A DNA stretch of 64,000 bases from Pseudomonas entomophila (GTDB lineage: Bacteria > Pseudomonadota > Gammaproteobacteria > Pseudomonadales > Pseudomonadaceae), in assembly GCF_013523165.1 (NCBI RefSeq), contig NZ_JAAMQI010000008.1, positions 1 to 64,000 of the forward strand, read 5' to 3'. Below, one piece after another: positions 28,135 to 37,624 of this stretch. Positions within the stretch are counted from its first letter, which is position 1, and every line of letters begins with the position of its first letter. A program made the position numbers and the translations under genes. The notes beneath the pieces were generated by a model. It made no database searches, was not told the origin of the DNA, and saw nothing but the letters and a program-made list of their open reading frames with translations.

Positions 28135-30807
28135 ATGACCCCTTCGCCGCCAGTCGACTCGCCCGACCCTCCCGACTCTGCCCTGCCGGATGTGCTGCAC
28201 GCCCGTTTCATGCAGCTCAATCGAGGGCGGTTTAGCCGTGCGCTGGAGCGGCTGGAGCCCTCTCAACGCCGCGTGCTGAACCTGCTGCCTCTGCTGCTGC
28301 ACTTCAATCACCCTTCACTGCCTGGGTACGTGCCGCACCCGGCGTGTGCAGGCATCTGGGGTTACAGGCCGACCCCGCAGCAGCTCGCCGAAGCCTTGCG
28401 GCTGACCCGCGCGCTCGCCGAGGCCGCGCCTGTGCCGGGCCACCCGCCTGCGGTGGAAGGGCTGTACCTGATCGGCAGCCTGGGCACGCTGGCGCAAACG
28501 GCGCGCAGCGACATGGACGTCTGGGTCTGCCATGCCACGCGCCTCGATCGACCCGGCCTCCAGGCGCTGCGGGCCAAGTGTCAGCATCTGGAGACGTGGG
28601 CCGCCCTTCAAGGCGTGGAACTGCACATGTTCCTGATCGAGCCACGCAGCTTCGCCCAGGGGTGCCGCGTCAGCCAACTGAGTGCCGAGGACTGCGGCGA
28701 AGCCCAGCATTACCTGTTGCTCGACGAGTTCTACCGGACCGCGATCTGGCTCGCGGGCCAGACACCGTTGTGGTGGCTGGTCCCGGCCTCTCGCGAGCAG
28801 GACTACCACGAGCACGTCCAGGCGCTGCTGGCCAAGGGTCTGATCCGGGCCGATGCCCACCTCGACCTCGGGCATCTGGCCTGCATTCCCAAGAAAGAAT
28901 TCATCGGCGCAGGGTTCTGGCACTTGTTCAAGGGCATCGAGTCGCCCTACAAGACGGTCCTCAAGCTGTTGCTCATCGAGGTCTACGCCAGCGAATACCC
29001 CCGCATGCGCTGCCTGGCCGTGGACTTCAAGCAGGCGGTCCACGCAGACCGTGCAGGGCTGGATGAGCTGGACCCGTACGTCATGATTTACCGGCGTGTC
29101 GCGCACTACCTGAAGCAGCGCAACGACACGAAACGCCTGGAACTGCTCAGGCACAGCCTCTACCTGAAGGCCGACAGGCCGGCGAGCGCCACGCGGCAGG
29201 CCTGGCAATGCCAGCTGCTCGCGCGCCTGACGGGCGAATGGGGGTGGGACGCCAAGCAGGTGGCGGCCCTGGACGATCGCGCGCACTGGAAAGCCCGCCA
29301 GACCCTGACGGAACGCAGCGGCCTGGTCAGCGCACTGAGCCACAGCTACCGCTTCCTCCTGCAGTTCGCAGGCCTGCACGACCCGGCCAATCAGCCGGTC
29401 CCTCACGGCCTGAGCGTGCTCGGCCGACGCCTCTATGCGGCTTTCGAGCGACGCGCGGGCAAGATCGAAATCATCAACCCCGGGCTGGCGTCGAACCTGG
29501 AAGAAGCGGTGGTCACGCTGGCACGAATGCCTAGCGTCCACCTGCCAAGCACCTGGCAGTGGCGCCTGTATGCCGGCACGGTCGACGTGGCCGAGCAGGC
29601 CGCGGCTGACGCGCTCATCCATCGCACTCACCACCTGGTCGAGCTGTTGGTCTGGGCGCATTGCAACGGCGTGATCACGCCGCGTACCCAGCTCGTGCTG
29701 GCAGCCTCCGCGCACGGCGTAGGCGCTGCATGCGTGGCAGACGTGCTGAGTTGCCTGCGGCAGACCCTCGAATGGCCGCTGGAAACGGTGATCGACAGCC
29801 GTCTGCTGCAACCAAGCGTTGCCAGGCGCACCCTGCTGCTGGCCAACGTCGAGACCGACGCCCCGTCGTGCAACGAGGCGCTGCGGCCGGCCACGTGCAC
29901 GCTACGGTCGCTCGACCACGTCACGCTCACCACGTGGAACGAAGTGCTGGTCCGACGCCACGAAGGCAGCCAGGCCCTGGCGCACTGCGTGCGGCACTTG
30001 TCCGCAGGACGGGCGAGCCATGCACATCGACCACGCCTGCAGGTTCACGGCCTGGGCCCGGAACAGGACCGCGCGCTGGGCGAGCGCATCGAGGCCATGC
30101 TCGACGCGACGCCCATCGCGCCAGAAAGCCGCCTCGACGGCCTCCGCGCGCAGCCACCGGCAGGCAGCCTCGAGCAGGTGGACGGCCATGCCGTGAACGC
30201 GCTGCTGACGCATGCCCGGGCCGACTGCATCCAGGTCTTTCATCGGCTGCACACGGGGTTCGCCGACCTGTACGTGCTGGATGAGCGCAACCAGCTCTGG
30301 TATCAACGCCAGGCGTGTGGCGACGAGCGCCAGTTGCTGATCCCCCTGCACCGCTTCCTGCAGGCCATGCTGGTCCGCCACGCGGCACGCCTGCGGCTGG
30401 ACGTGCCGCATGGGCCCAAGCCGGCCCTGGCCTATTACCGGCTGTCACCCGATCCGGGCTTCAGGGCGTATGAGGTCCAGGCGCACCCGACGCCGACCGA
30501 CGACAACCCGTGCTATTACGAGGTGCAAGCGCTGGTGAGGGCCACCACGGCAGGTGGCAGCGAGGTGACCTGGTACTGCGATCAGGTGCCGTTCTCACCG
30601 CTGGAACACGGTGACCGGCTCTGCGCCGTGGTCGCCGAGCAGATTTTGGGGCAGCGGCAAGGCGCCGAGCGCTACCCCTGCTACCTCACCGACCTGGACC
30701 TCTCGGACCTGTTCGACGAGGGCATCGGTTCGACGTTGTGCTACCTGCACCACAAGCAGGTGCTGGAGCGAGCGCTCAACTGTGCGCTGGAGACGCTGGA
30801 CCGTTGA
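28135..30807 (+). CDS. cyaA: Class I adenylate cyclase
   Basis: 890 residues, enterobacterial-type (class I) cyclase that makes cAMP for Vfr/Crp. The N-terminal catalytic half has a nucleotidyltransferase-like motif, GSLGTLAQTARSDMDVW, with metal-binding Asp126 and Asp128; HMFLIEPRSF and YKTVLKLLLIEVYASEYP are other conserved blocks. The C-terminal half is regulatory. Somewhat shorter than the P. aeruginosa enzyme as I remember it. The ATG at 28135 is 30 bases after a TAGAAT -10-like box (28100-28105). The 3' end is 10 bases from the convergent rnk. Confidence 0.93.
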   Translation: MTPSPPVDSPDPPDSALPDVLHARFMQLNRGRFSRALERLEPSQRRVLNLLPLLLHFNHPSLPGYVPHPACAGIWGYRPTPQQLAEALRLTRALAEAAPVPGHPPAVEGLYLIGSLGTLAQTARSDMDVWVCHATRLDRPGLQALRAKCQHLETWAALQGVELHMFLIEPRSFAQGCRVSQLSAEDCGEAQHYLLLDEFYRTAIWLAGQTPLWWLVPASREQDYHEHVQALLAKGLIRADAHLDLGHLACIPKKEFIGAGFWHLFKGIESPYKTVLKLLLIEVYASEYPRMRCLAVDFKQAVHADRAGLDELDPYVMIYRRVAHYLKQRNDTKRLELLRHSLYLKADRPASATRQAWQCQLLARLTGEWGWDAKQVAALDDRAHWKARQTLTERSGLVSALSHSYRFLLQFAGLHDPANQPVPHGLSVLGRRLYAAFERRAGKIEIINPGLASNLEEAVVTLARMPSVHLPSTWQWRLYAGTVDVAEQAAADALIHRTHHLVELLVWAHCNGVITPRTQLVLAASAHGVGAACVADVLSCLRQTLEWPLETVIDSRLLQPSVARRTLLLANVETDAPSCNEALRPATCTLRSLDHVTLTTWNEVLVRRHEGSQALAHCVRHLSAGRASHAHRPRLQVHGLGPEQDRALGERIEAMLDATPIAPESRLDGLRAQPPAGSLEQVDGHAVNALLTHARADCIQVFHRLHTGFADLYVLDERNQLWYQRQACGDERQLLIPLHRFLQAMLVRHAARLRLDVPHGPKPALAYYRLSPDPGFRAYEVQAHPTPTDDNPCYYEVQALVRATTAGGSEVTWYCDQVPFSPLEHGDRLCAVVAEQILGQRQGAERYPCYLTDLDLSDLFDEGIGSTLCYLHHKQVLERALNCALETLDR

Positions 30808-30817
30808 CCGGGAACGC

Positions 30818-31228
30818 TCAGCGGTCGAAGTGCCCGGCTGCCTCGGGCTGGTAATCGACGCTCAGCAACCGCAGCTTGAGGGTCTTGCCCGCCGGCGCCG
30901 GCCAGTCGATCTGGTCACCGACGGACAACCCCAGCAAGGCACTGCCGATCGGTGCCAGGATCGACACGCTGCCTTGCGTGCCCGCGTCTTGCGGGTACAC
31001 GAGCGTCAGGTGGTAGTCCTTGCCACTGGCCTCTTCGCGGCAGTGCACGCGCGAGTTCATGGTGACGACACCCGCGGGCACCTGCTCGGCACCGACGATC
31101 CGTTCGGCGCGGTCCAGTTCGTCCTGGAGGGCCAGCACTCCGGGCGTGGCCTCGTCGAGGCTGTCGAGCAGACGCTCCAGGCGCTGGACATCCAGCCGAG
31201 TGAGGGTCAGTGAGGGTCGAGCATTCAT
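30818..31228 (-). CDS. rnk: Regulator of nucleoside diphosphate kinase
   Basis: 136 residues. A short helical N-terminus (LTRLDVQRLERLLDSL) and a GreA/GreB-like C-terminal domain (VYPQDAGTQGSVSILAPIGSALLG, DQIDWPAP). Rnk binds RNA polymerase and affects Ndk levels, and with them alginate and polyphosphate. The ATG at 31228 is chosen for match to the family; the frame open to 31402 is rejected. Convergent with cyaA, as in P. aeruginosa. Confidence 0.9.
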   Translation of the reverse strand: MNARPSLTLTRLDVQRLERLLDSLDEATPGVLALQDELDRAERIVGAEQVPAGVVTMNSRVHCREEASGKDYHLTLVYPQDAGTQGSVSILAPIGSALLGLSVGDQIDWPAPAGKTLKLRLLSVDYQPEAAGHFDR

Positions 31229-31416
31229 GATCGGGTCAGGCTCCTTCTTGACGCGCAGATAAAGCAAAACCCCGCCCGAGGCTGCGGCGTCCTGCCTGGC
31301 TGGCGACGACCCGAAGGCCGCTCGCTGGCGGGTGGCACGACGACAAGCCCCAACACGGGGTCGACGGGTGTTCGGCAAGGCCGGACAGTCCGACCCTATC
31401 ACAGCCTACCGAATAC

Positions 31417-31644
31417 TCAAGCCTGGGCGGACTGCGGCGACGCCGCGCGTGCCTGTGCCTGGTCGCGGATCTGGCGCCGGCGCTGATCGTCGGCCGAACG
31501 CCACTCGCGAATGTGCTCGACGGGGCGGTGGCAGCCGAGGCAGACGCGCTCGGCATCCAGCCGGCAGGTGCCGATGCAAGGCGACTTCACGGCCGGGCTG
31601 ACGTTGGCATAGAGCGGTTTGGGGGGGCGTACGTCGGTACTCAT
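31417..31644 (-). CDS. DUF1289 family protein
   Basis: 75 residues with the defining cysteine cluster SPCIGTCRLD...CLGCHR (about 21-40), which suggests a small metal or Fe-S site, then a charged helix with Glu-Trp (HIREWRS). Family function unknown. The start at 31644 is one base before the cyaY stop, so it is translated in tandem with cyaY. A weak GC hairpin with TTTT lies downstream on the minus strand near 31268-31289. Confidence 0.82.
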   Translation of the reverse strand: MSTDVRPPKPLYANVSPAVKSPCIGTCRLDAERVCLGCHRPVEHIREWRSADDQRRRQIRDQAQARAASPQSAQA

Positions 31645-31645
31645 G

Positions 31646-31978
31646 TCAGATCTCGTCGAAGTCCAGCTTCTCGCCACTGCGCTCCCAGACGATGCGCTCG
31701 AGCATTTCGCCCAGCAGCTCCTCGCTCTTCTCGCACACCCATTTTTCGGTCTCTTCGTCGTAGTCGAAGTGGAACCCGCCGGAGCGGTCGGCCAGCCACA
31801 GCTGGCGCAGCGGTTCCTGCCGGCTGAAGATCAGCTGGCTGCCGTTTTCGAACGTGACGGTGAGCACGCCCGCCGAATTTTCCATGTCCAGGTCGAGGCC
31901 GCTTTCGTCGAACAGATCTTCCAGGGCCTGCTGGGTCGAATCGACCAGGTCGTGGAAACGCGCTTCACTCAAACTCAT
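31646..31978 (-). CDS. cyaY: Frataxin-like iron protein CyaY
   Basis: 110 residues. Alpha-beta sandwich with the acidic first helix ([22 protein letters not shown]) that binds iron, then SGGFHFDYD and the C-terminal helix. Modulates IscS during iron-sulfur cluster assembly. Starts [10 protein letters not shown]; the frame is open to 32404 but has no conserved extension. Upstream of the DUF1289 gene, divergent from lptM, as in other gammaproteobacteria. Confidence 0.92.
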   Translation of the reverse strand: MSLSEARFHDLVDSTQQALEDLFDESGLDLDMENSAGVLTVTFENGSQLIFSRQEPLRQLWLADRSGGFHFDYDEETEKWVCEKSEELLGEMLERIVWERSGEKLDFDEI

Positions 31979-32101
31979 TGCATGAACCTCGAAAATGGCT
32001 GCACCGGTGCAAGCCGGGCACGATACGAGCGCTGGGTCGCGAATGCAAAGAATACCGTGCCCGGCCTGGCCGCTGGCCGGTCGGGCGCACCGGTCGTCGC
32101 A

Positions 32102-32130
32102 TAGGCAAGCAGGCGACCGCTCGGTATACT
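32102..32130 (+). promoter_or_regulatory. lptM-lysA-dapF operon promoter
   Basis: TATACT at 32125-32130 with a partial -35 (TAGGCA, 32102-32107) at 17-base spacing, 36 bases before the lptM start. The 188-base gap is shared with divergent cyaY. Confidence 0.45.
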
Positions 32131-32166
32131 CGGGCGCAAGACTGCCTATTTCGAAGGATTTCGCCA

Positions 32167-32313
32167 ATGAAGCGCCTGATTTCCTCCCTCGCGGCGCTGG
32201 TCGCTGTTGCCTGCCTCGTCTCTGCCTGTGGTCAGAAGGGTCCGCTGTACCTGCCAGACGATGGCAAGGACGGCAAAGACGCACATACCTCGCACCAGCA
32301 TCAGCACCAATAA
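32167..32313 (+). CDS. lptM: LPS-assembly lipoprotein LptM (YifL)
   Basis: 48-residue lipoprotein. Signal peptide with lipobox LVSAC (modified Cys21), then the family motif [10 protein letters not shown] and a His-rich tail (HTSHQHQHQ). LptM helps LptD mature and form its native disulfides in the outer membrane. Ends nine bases before lysA in the same operon, an order conserved in pseudomonads. The tail's histidine richness is unusual but the protein is short and the tail poorly conserved. Confidence 0.88.
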   Translation: MKRLISSLAALVAVACLVSACGQKGPLYLPDDGKDGKDAHTSHQHQHQ

Positions 32314-32322
32314 GGGTTTCCC

Positions 32323-33570
32323 ATGGACGCTTTCCACTACCGCGACGGCGCGCTGTTCGCGGAAGGCGTGGCGCTGTCGGCCATCGCCGAACGGTTCGGC
32401 ACACCGACCTACGTCTACTCGCGTGCGCACATCGAAGCGCGTTACCGCAGCTACACCGATGCCCTCGAAGGCACCTCGCACCTGGTCTGCTTCGCGGTCA
32501 AGGCCAACTCCAACCTGGGTGTGCTGAACGTGCTGGCCCGTCTGGGCGCAGGGTTCGACATCGTGTCCGGTGGCGAGCTGGAGCGCGTACTGGCGGCCGG
32601 CGGCCGGGCCGACCGCGTGGTGTTCTCGGGCGTCGGCAAGACGCGTGAAGACATGCGCCGCGCGCTGGAAGTCGGCGTGCACTGCTTCAACGTGGAGTCG
32701 GCCGACGAACTCGAGCGTCTTCAGGACGTGGCGGCCGGGCTGGGCGTGCGTGCGCCGGTCTCGCTGCGGGTCAACCCCGACGTCGATGCCGGTACCCACC
32801 CGTACATCTCCACCGGCCTCAAGGAAAACAAGTTCGGCATCGCCATCGACGACGCCGAGGCGCTCTACCTGCGCGCAGCCCAGCTGCCGAACCTGGAGCT
32901 GGTCGGGGTCGACTGCCACATCGGCTCGCAACTGACCACGCTCGAGCCCTTCACCGATGCGCTCGATCGCCTGCTGGTGCTGGTCGATCGCCTGGCCGAC
33001 TGTGGTATCCACCTGCGTCACCTGGACCTGGGCGGCGGTGTCGGCGTGCGTTACAGCGACGAGCAGCCACCGTTGATCAGCGACTACGTCAACGCGGTCC
33101 GCGAACGCATCGGCGACCGCGACCTGGCCCTGGTCTTCGAGCCGGGCCGCTACATCGTGGCCAATGCCGGGGTCCTGCTGACCCGTGTCGAGTACCTCAA
33201 GCACACCGAGCACAAGGACTTCGCCATCGTCGACGCGGCGATGAACGACCTGATCCGCCCGGCGCTGTACCAGGCCTGGATGGGCGTCAAGCCGGTGCAG
33301 TCGCGCGGCGGCGAAGGGCGCAGCTACGACGTGGTCGGGCCGATCTGCGAGACCGGCGACTTCCTCGCCAAGTCGCGGGTGCTGGACCTGGCCGAAGGCG
33401 ATCTGCTGGCGGTCGAATCGGCCGGGGCCTATGGCTTCGTCATGAGCTCCAACTACAACACCCGTGGCCGTTGCGCCGAGGTCCTGGTCGATGCCGACCA
33501 GGCCCACGAAGTGCGCCGTCGCGAAACCGTGGCCGAGTTGTACGCGGGCGAAAGCCTGTTGCCGGAGTGA
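32323..33570 (+). CDS. lysA: Diaminopimelate decarboxylase
   Basis: PLP enzyme of fold III that decarboxylates meso-diaminopimelate to lysine. 415 residues. PLP lysine Lys60 in [13 protein letters not shown], the glycine-rich [11 protein letters not shown] phosphate loop, [11 protein letters not shown] and CETGDFLA (with the active-site Cys supplied across the dimer) are present. Placed between lptM and dapF with four bases to dapF, so lysine biosynthesis genes are cotranscribed. Confidence 0.96.
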   Translation: MDAFHYRDGALFAEGVALSAIAERFGTPTYVYSRAHIEARYRSYTDALEGTSHLVCFAVKANSNLGVLNVLARLGAGFDIVSGGELERVLAAGGRADRVVFSGVGKTREDMRRALEVGVHCFNVESADELERLQDVAAGLGVRAPVSLRVNPDVDAGTHPYISTGLKENKFGIAIDDAEALYLRAAQLPNLELVGVDCHIGSQLTTLEPFTDALDRLLVLVDRLADCGIHLRHLDLGGGVGVRYSDEQPPLISDYVNAVRERIGDRDLALVFEPGRYIVANAGVLLTRVEYLKHTEHKDFAIVDAAMNDLIRPALYQAWMGVKPVQSRGGEGRSYDVVGPICETGDFLAKSRVLDLAEGDLLAVESAGAYGFVMSSNYNTRGRCAEVLVDADQAHEVRRRETVAELYAGESLLPE

Positions 33571-33574
33571 CCCC

Positions 33575-34405
33575 ATGCTGCTGCGTTTCACCAAGATGCA
33601 TGGGCTGGGGAACGACTTCATGGTCCTGGACCTGGTCAGCCAGCATGCGCACATCCAGCCCAAGCATGCCCGGCAATGGGGCGACCGACACACGGGGATC
33701 GGCTTCGACCAGCTGCTGATCGTCGAGGCCCCGAGCAACCCGGACGTGGATTTCCGCTACCGGATCTTCAACGCCGACGGCTCGGAGGTCGAGCAGTGCG
33801 GCAATGGCGCGCGCTGCTTCGCGCGCTTCGTGCTGGACAAGCGCCTGACCGCCAAGAAGCGCATCCGCGTGGAAACCAAGGGCGGCATCATCGTGCTGGA
33901 CGTGCGCAACGACGGGCAGGTACGTGTCGACATGGGCCCGCCCCGGCTGGTCCCGAGCGACATCCCGTTCCAGGCGCCGGCCGAGGCGCTGAGCTACCCA
34001 CTGGAAGTAGACGGGCAGACGGTCGACATCGCGGCGCTGTCGATGGGCAACCCTCATGCCGTCCTGCGTGTCGAGGACGTGCACGGCGCCCCGGTGCACA
34101 CGCTGGGCCCCAAGATCGAGCACCATGCGCGCTTTCCACAGCGCGTGAACGTCGGCTTCCTTCAGGTGGTCGATCGTCACCAGGCCCTGCTGCGGGTCTG
34201 GGAGCGTGGCGCGGGCGAAACCCAGGCCTGTGGCACGGGCGCCTGTGCGGCGGCGGTGGCCGCGATCAGCCAGGGCTGGATGGATTCACCCGTGTCGCTC
34301 GACCTGCCCGGTGGCCGGTTGAGCATCGAATGGGCCGGCTCCGGCAAGCCGGTCATGATGACCGGGCCTGCGGTTCGGGTCTACGAGGGACAGGTTCGTC
34401 TTTAA
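33575..34405 (+). CDS. dapF: Diaminopimelate epimerase
   Basis: Converts LL- to meso-diaminopimelate for lysine and peptidoglycan. 276 residues. The two catalytic cysteines are Cys75 (EQCGNGARC) and Cys219 ([11 protein letters not shown]); the [11 protein letters not shown] start and GNPHAV motif are typical. The ATG at 33575 follows lysA by four bases; the frame runs upstream through lysA but that part is a shadow. Confidence 0.96.
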   Translation: MLLRFTKMHGLGNDFMVLDLVSQHAHIQPKHARQWGDRHTGIGFDQLLIVEAPSNPDVDFRYRIFNADGSEVEQCGNGARCFARFVLDKRLTAKKRIRVETKGGIIVLDVRNDGQVRVDMGPPRLVPSDIPFQAPAEALSYPLEVDGQTVDIAALSMGNPHAVLRVEDVHGAPVHTLGPKIEHHARFPQRVNVGFLQVVDRHQALLRVWERGAGETQACGTGACAAAVAAISQGWMDSPVSLDLPGGRLSIEWAGSGKPVMMTGPAVRVYEGQVRL

Positions 34406-34418
34406 AGCGAGGACTTTC

Positions 34419-35129
34419 ATGAGCGATCGGCCCAAGGATTCAAGTACGCCCCTCCACGATCTCGACACCGAGGCGGTGGTGGCCTTCCTTCGGGCGCGCC
34501 CGACCTTCTTCGCCGAGCACGACGAGCTGCTGGGCACCCTGCACATCCCCCACCAGCGCGGCGACAGCGTGTCGCTGGTGGAGCGCCAGTTGAAGCTGCT
34601 GCGCGAGCGCAACATCGAGCTGCGCCATCGCCTGTCGCAGCTGATGGACGTGGCGCGCGACAATGACCGGTTGTTCGACAAGACACGCCGGTTGATCGTC
34701 GACCTGCTCGACGCCAGCCACCTCGAAGACGTGGTCATGACGGTCGAAGACAGCCTGCGCCAGGACTTTCAGGTCCCGTTCGTCAGCCTCATCCTGTTCA
34801 GCGAGCACCCGGCCTCGGTCGGGCGCTGGGCCAGCCTGGGCGAAGCGCAGCAAGCCATCGGTGGCCTGCTGAGCAGCGGCAAGGCCGTCAGTGGCAACCT
34901 GCGCGATCACGAGCTGGCCTTCCTGTTCGGCGAGAGCCAGCGTCGGCAGGTCGGCTCCAGCGCCGTGGCGACGCTCGACCACAACGGTCTGCATGGCGTC
35001 CTGGCCATCGGCAGCCCTGATCCGCAACATTACAAGAGCACCGTAGGCACGCTGTTCCTGAACCACATCGCCGACGTGCTGGGCCGGGTCGTGGCGCGTT
35101 CGCTGCAATCCCTGCGCCCGGTGCGCTGA
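34419..35129 (+). CDS. DUF484 family protein
   Basis: 236 residues. N-terminal helices and a coiled coil (about 45-90: [19 protein letters not shown]) precede a GAF-like domain (about 95-225). Always found between dapF and xerC in pseudomonads; function unknown, possibly a cytosolic sensor. Its stop overlaps the xerC start (TGATG), so it is translationally coupled to it. Confidence 0.87.
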   Translation: MSDRPKDSSTPLHDLDTEAVVAFLRARPTFFAEHDELLGTLHIPHQRGDSVSLVERQLKLLRERNIELRHRLSQLMDVARDNDRLFDKTRRLIVDLLDASHLEDVVMTVEDSLRQDFQVPFVSLILFSEHPASVGRWASLGEAQQAIGGLLSSGKAVSGNLRDHELAFLFGESQRRQVGSSAVATLDHNGLHGVLAIGSPDPQHYKSTVGTLFLNHIADVLGRVVARSLQSLRPVR

Positions 35130-36028
35130 TGGAGCGCCAACTGGAGGCCTATTGCGCCTACCTGCGCAACGAGCGCCAGGTGTCGGGCAACACGATCCAG
35201 GCGTACCGCGGCGACTTGCTCAAGGTCCTGGCGCACTGCAGGGAGCAGGCGATCGACAGCTGGTCCGACCTGCAGATCCAGGCCCTGCGCCATTTCATCG
35301 CCCGCCAGCACCACCACGGTCAATCTTCGCGCAGCCTGGCGCGCCTGTTGTCGTCGGTGCGCGGTTTCTACCGCTATCTGGTACGCGAAGGCCTGTGCCA
35401 GCACGACCCGGCCAACGGCCTGTCGCCGCCCAAGGGCGAGCGACGGCTGCCCAAGGTGCTCGACACCGACCGTGCCCAGCAACTGCTCGAAGGCGGCGTC
35501 GACGATGATTTCATCGCTCGCCGCGACCAGGCGATGCTGGAACTGTTCTACTCCTCGGGGCTGCGCCTGTCCGAACTGGCCGGGCTCGACCTGGCTCACC
35601 TCGATCTGGCGGCAGGTCTGGTGCAGGTCATCGGCAAGGGCAACAAGGCCCGTGTCCTGCCGGTAGGCCGCAAGGCCCGCGAGGCGCTCCTGGCCTGGCT
35701 CAGGTTGCGGGGCCTCGGCAGCCCGCTCGATGGCGCGGTGTTCATCACCCGCCAGGGGCGTCGGCTGAGCACGCGCGCCATTCAGTTGCGGGTCAAGGTG
35801 GTGGGCCAGCGTGAACTCGGCCAACACCTGCACCCGCACATGCTTCGCCATTCTTTCGCCAGCCATCTGCTGGAATCGTCCCAGGACCTGCGTGCCGTAC
35901 AGGAGATGCTCGGCCATGCCGACATCACCACCACGCAGATCTACACCCACCTGGACTTCCAGCACCTGGCCGCGGTGTACGACAGTGCCCATCCCAGGGC
36001 CAAACGCAGCAAGGGTACCGACTCATGA
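35129..36028 (+). CDS. xerC: Tyrosine recombinase XerC
   Basis: 299 residues. With XerD it resolves chromosome dimers at dif. SAM-like N-terminal core-binding domain (1-95, [20 protein letters not shown]) and a catalytic domain with [12 protein letters not shown] (first Arg), [12 protein letters not shown] (HxxR), [15 protein letters not shown] (His and nucleophile Tyr). No mobile element nearby, so this is the housekeeping enzyme. Overlaps the next gene by four bases. Confidence 0.95.
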   Translation: MERQLEAYCAYLRNERQVSGNTIQAYRGDLLKVLAHCREQAIDSWSDLQIQALRHFIARQHHHGQSSRSLARLLSSVRGFYRYLVREGLCQHDPANGLSPPKGERRLPKVLDTDRAQQLLEGGVDDDFIARRDQAMLELFYSSGLRLSELAGLDLAHLDLAAGLVQVIGKGNKARVLPVGRKAREALLAWLRLRGLGSPLDGAVFITRQGRRLSTRAIQLRVKVVGQRELGQHLHPHMLRHSFASHLLESSQDLRAVQEMLGHADITTTQIYTHLDFQHLAAVYDSAHPRAKRSKGTDS

Positions 36029-36720
36029 GCATCACGCTGATCACGTTCGACCTCGACGATACCCTGTGGGACACACCGCCTGTGATCGCCAGCGCAGAAC
36101 GCGTCCTGCGCGACTGGATCAAGGCCCATGCACCGGCATTGGGCGAGCTGCCGGTCGAGCACCTGCACGCGGTACGCACCCGACTGGTGGAAGCCGAACC
36201 CGGGCTCAAGCACCGCATCAGCGCCCTGCGCCGCCAGGTGCTGTTCCAGGCCTTGCACGCACTGGACTACACCGAGGCCCAGGCGCAGGCCTTGGCTGAC
36301 GAAGCGTTCGAGGTGTTCCTGCAGGCGCGCCACCAGCTGGAGATCTTCCCGCAGGTGCAGCCCATGCTCGAGCGCCTGGGCCAGCGCCACACGCTGGGCG
36401 TGGTGACCAACGGCAATGCCGACGTGCGTCGTCTGGGCCTGGCCGACTATTTCGACTTCGCCTTGTGCGCCGAAGACCTGGGGGTCGGCAAACCGGACCC
36501 TGCACTCTTCCTGGAAGCGCTGCGGCTGGGCAATGCGCAGGCGGCGAACGCCGTGCACGTGGGCGATCACCCGGGCGACGACATCACCGGTGCACAACGC
36601 GCGGGGTTCAAGGCCGTGTGGTTCAACCCGCAGGGCAAGCCCTGGCAGGCCGAGCGCGCGCCGGATGCCGAGATACGGTGTCTGTCGCAACTTGATGACG
36701 TCCTGGCGCAGTGGCAGTAG
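36025..36720 (+). CDS. HAD-IA family phosphatase (YigB type)
   Basis: 231 residues. Motif [10 protein letters not shown] with nucleophile Asp9 and acid Asp11, motif II TNGNAD, motif III Lys ([10 protein letters not shown]) and motif IV GDHPGDD are all present, with a helical cap after motif I. Closest in type to YigB, which dephosphorylates FMN and sugar phosphates. Starts inside the xerC stop (ATGA), last gene of the lptM operon. Substrate uncertain. Confidence 0.87.
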   Translation: MSITLITFDLDDTLWDTPPVIASAERVLRDWIKAHAPALGELPVEHLHAVRTRLVEAEPGLKHRISALRRQVLFQALHALDYTEAQAQALADEAFEVFLQARHQLEIFPQVQPMLERLGQRHTLGVVTNGNADVRRLGLADYFDFALCAEDLGVGKPDPALFLEALRLGNAQAANAVHVGDHPGDDITGAQRAGFKAVWFNPQGKPWQAERAPDAEIRCLSQLDDVLAQWQ

Positions 36721-36749
36721 CCCGGCGCGCCTATCGCCAGATGACGGCG

Positions 36750-36832
36750 GCTTGCCCTTCGAGGATGGCAAGCCAAGGCCCCGGTCATTCGAGGCCTGCC
36801 GTGAAAGCGCTGGCGAAGGCGCGCTTTCACGG
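36750..36832. terminator. Two tandem hairpins between convergent genes
   Basis: Stem 1: 36750-36756 GCTTGCC with 36767-36773. Stem 2: a 12-bp perfect match, 36799-36810 CCGTGAAAGCGC with 36821-36832. Neither has a T-run. They fill the gap between the HAD gene (plus) and sutA (minus) and probably end transcripts from both sides. Confidence 0.5.
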
Positions 36833-36857
36833 GTGACGAACAGCCCGGAGGGGGTAC

Positions 36858-37181
36858 TCAGATAGGGCGGCTGCCGTACTTGTTGTCCGGCTTCTTGGGC
36901 GGGTCGGCGACCACGTTGGCCTCGACTTCCTGAATTCTGCCGCCACGCGACAGGAACTCCTCCATGGCACGGGCCAGGGCATCGCGCTCCTTCTGCTTGG
37001 CTTCCAGGCTCGGCATGTCGTCCACCGAGACGGCCGCCTTGGCCTTGCCCTTGGCGGCAGGCGTGGGGCTGTCGTCTTCGCCCACGTCTTCCGCGCTTTC
37101 GTCGCTTGCCGCTTCGAGGGCCTCGTCGTTCTCTTCGTCACCTACTTCGAGGTCGTCGTTTTCCAGATCATCGTCGCTCAT
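36858..37181 (-). CDS. sutA: RNA polymerase-binding regulator SutA
   Basis: 107 residues. A long acidic, probably disordered N-terminus (MSDDDLENDDLEVGDEEN) and a conserved C-terminal half (KERDALARAMEEFLSRGG, then VVADPPKKPDNKYGSRPI). This matches SutA, a P. aeruginosa protein that binds RNA polymerase and boosts transcription of ribosomal and maintenance genes during slow growth. The ATG at 37181 fits; the longer frame to 37277 is rejected. Preceded by a 443-base leader region with no other gene. Confidence 0.9.
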   Translation of the reverse strand: MSDDDLENDDLEVGDEENDEALEAASDESAEDVGEDDSPTPAAKGKAKAAVSVDDMPSLEAKQKERDALARAMEEFLSRGGRIQEVEANVVADPPKKPDNKYGSRPI

Positions 37182-37579
37182 GTCGTTCCCCATGCCATGC
37201 GAAAGGCAGATTGAATGTGCAGCCCGTGACGCCGTAGACCGACGAGCACAGGCAAAAATTCCACGGACGTTCGGCAAGCCTTGGTCGTGTCGACCCCTTC
37301 GTCAGGAAGCGGTCGTGGTGCAACGCCGCGAGGGCGGACGTTGACGAAACTCGACGTCATGGGCAGGCATTCGCCTCCAACTGTCCCCAACCGTGCCAAT
37401 GGATACGACGGTGGACGAAGGCGCCATGCAGCGCGCCATGACGTGCGTTGGCGCGCATTCTAGCGCGCTCGCAGAAAAAGCAAAGCACCAGAAATGCCCA
37501 GCGCGCTGTAAGTTTTCTGCCGCGCGTGACGGGCGCACCATACCTGGCTCCGAGCGCCCGCGACGGGGAATCGCAGGCG
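37182..37579. other. Long intergenic region upstream of sutA
   Basis: No credible gene in either strand. It holds several GCGCGC-containing short repeats around 37435-37515 and a minus-strand TAGAAT box (complement of 37457-37462) that could be the sutA -10. If so, sutA has a leader of about 270 bases, suggesting post-transcriptional control. No -35 stands out. Confidence 0.45.
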
Positions 37580-37604
37580 AAAAAATGCCCGGACGCGCCG
37601 GGCA
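37580..37604 (-). terminator. glnK-amtB terminator
   Basis: 7-bp stem TGCCCGG (37586-37592) with CCGGGCA (37598-37604), followed on the minus strand by six Ts (complement of 37580-37585). It lies 21 bases after the amtB stop. Confidence 0.75.
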
Positions 37605-37624
37605 AATGAACACGGTGCGCGCGC

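Noticed and set aside
28315..29811. 498-codon frame antisense to cyaA
   Set aside because: Shadow of the adenylate cyclase catalytic region; no domain and no start.
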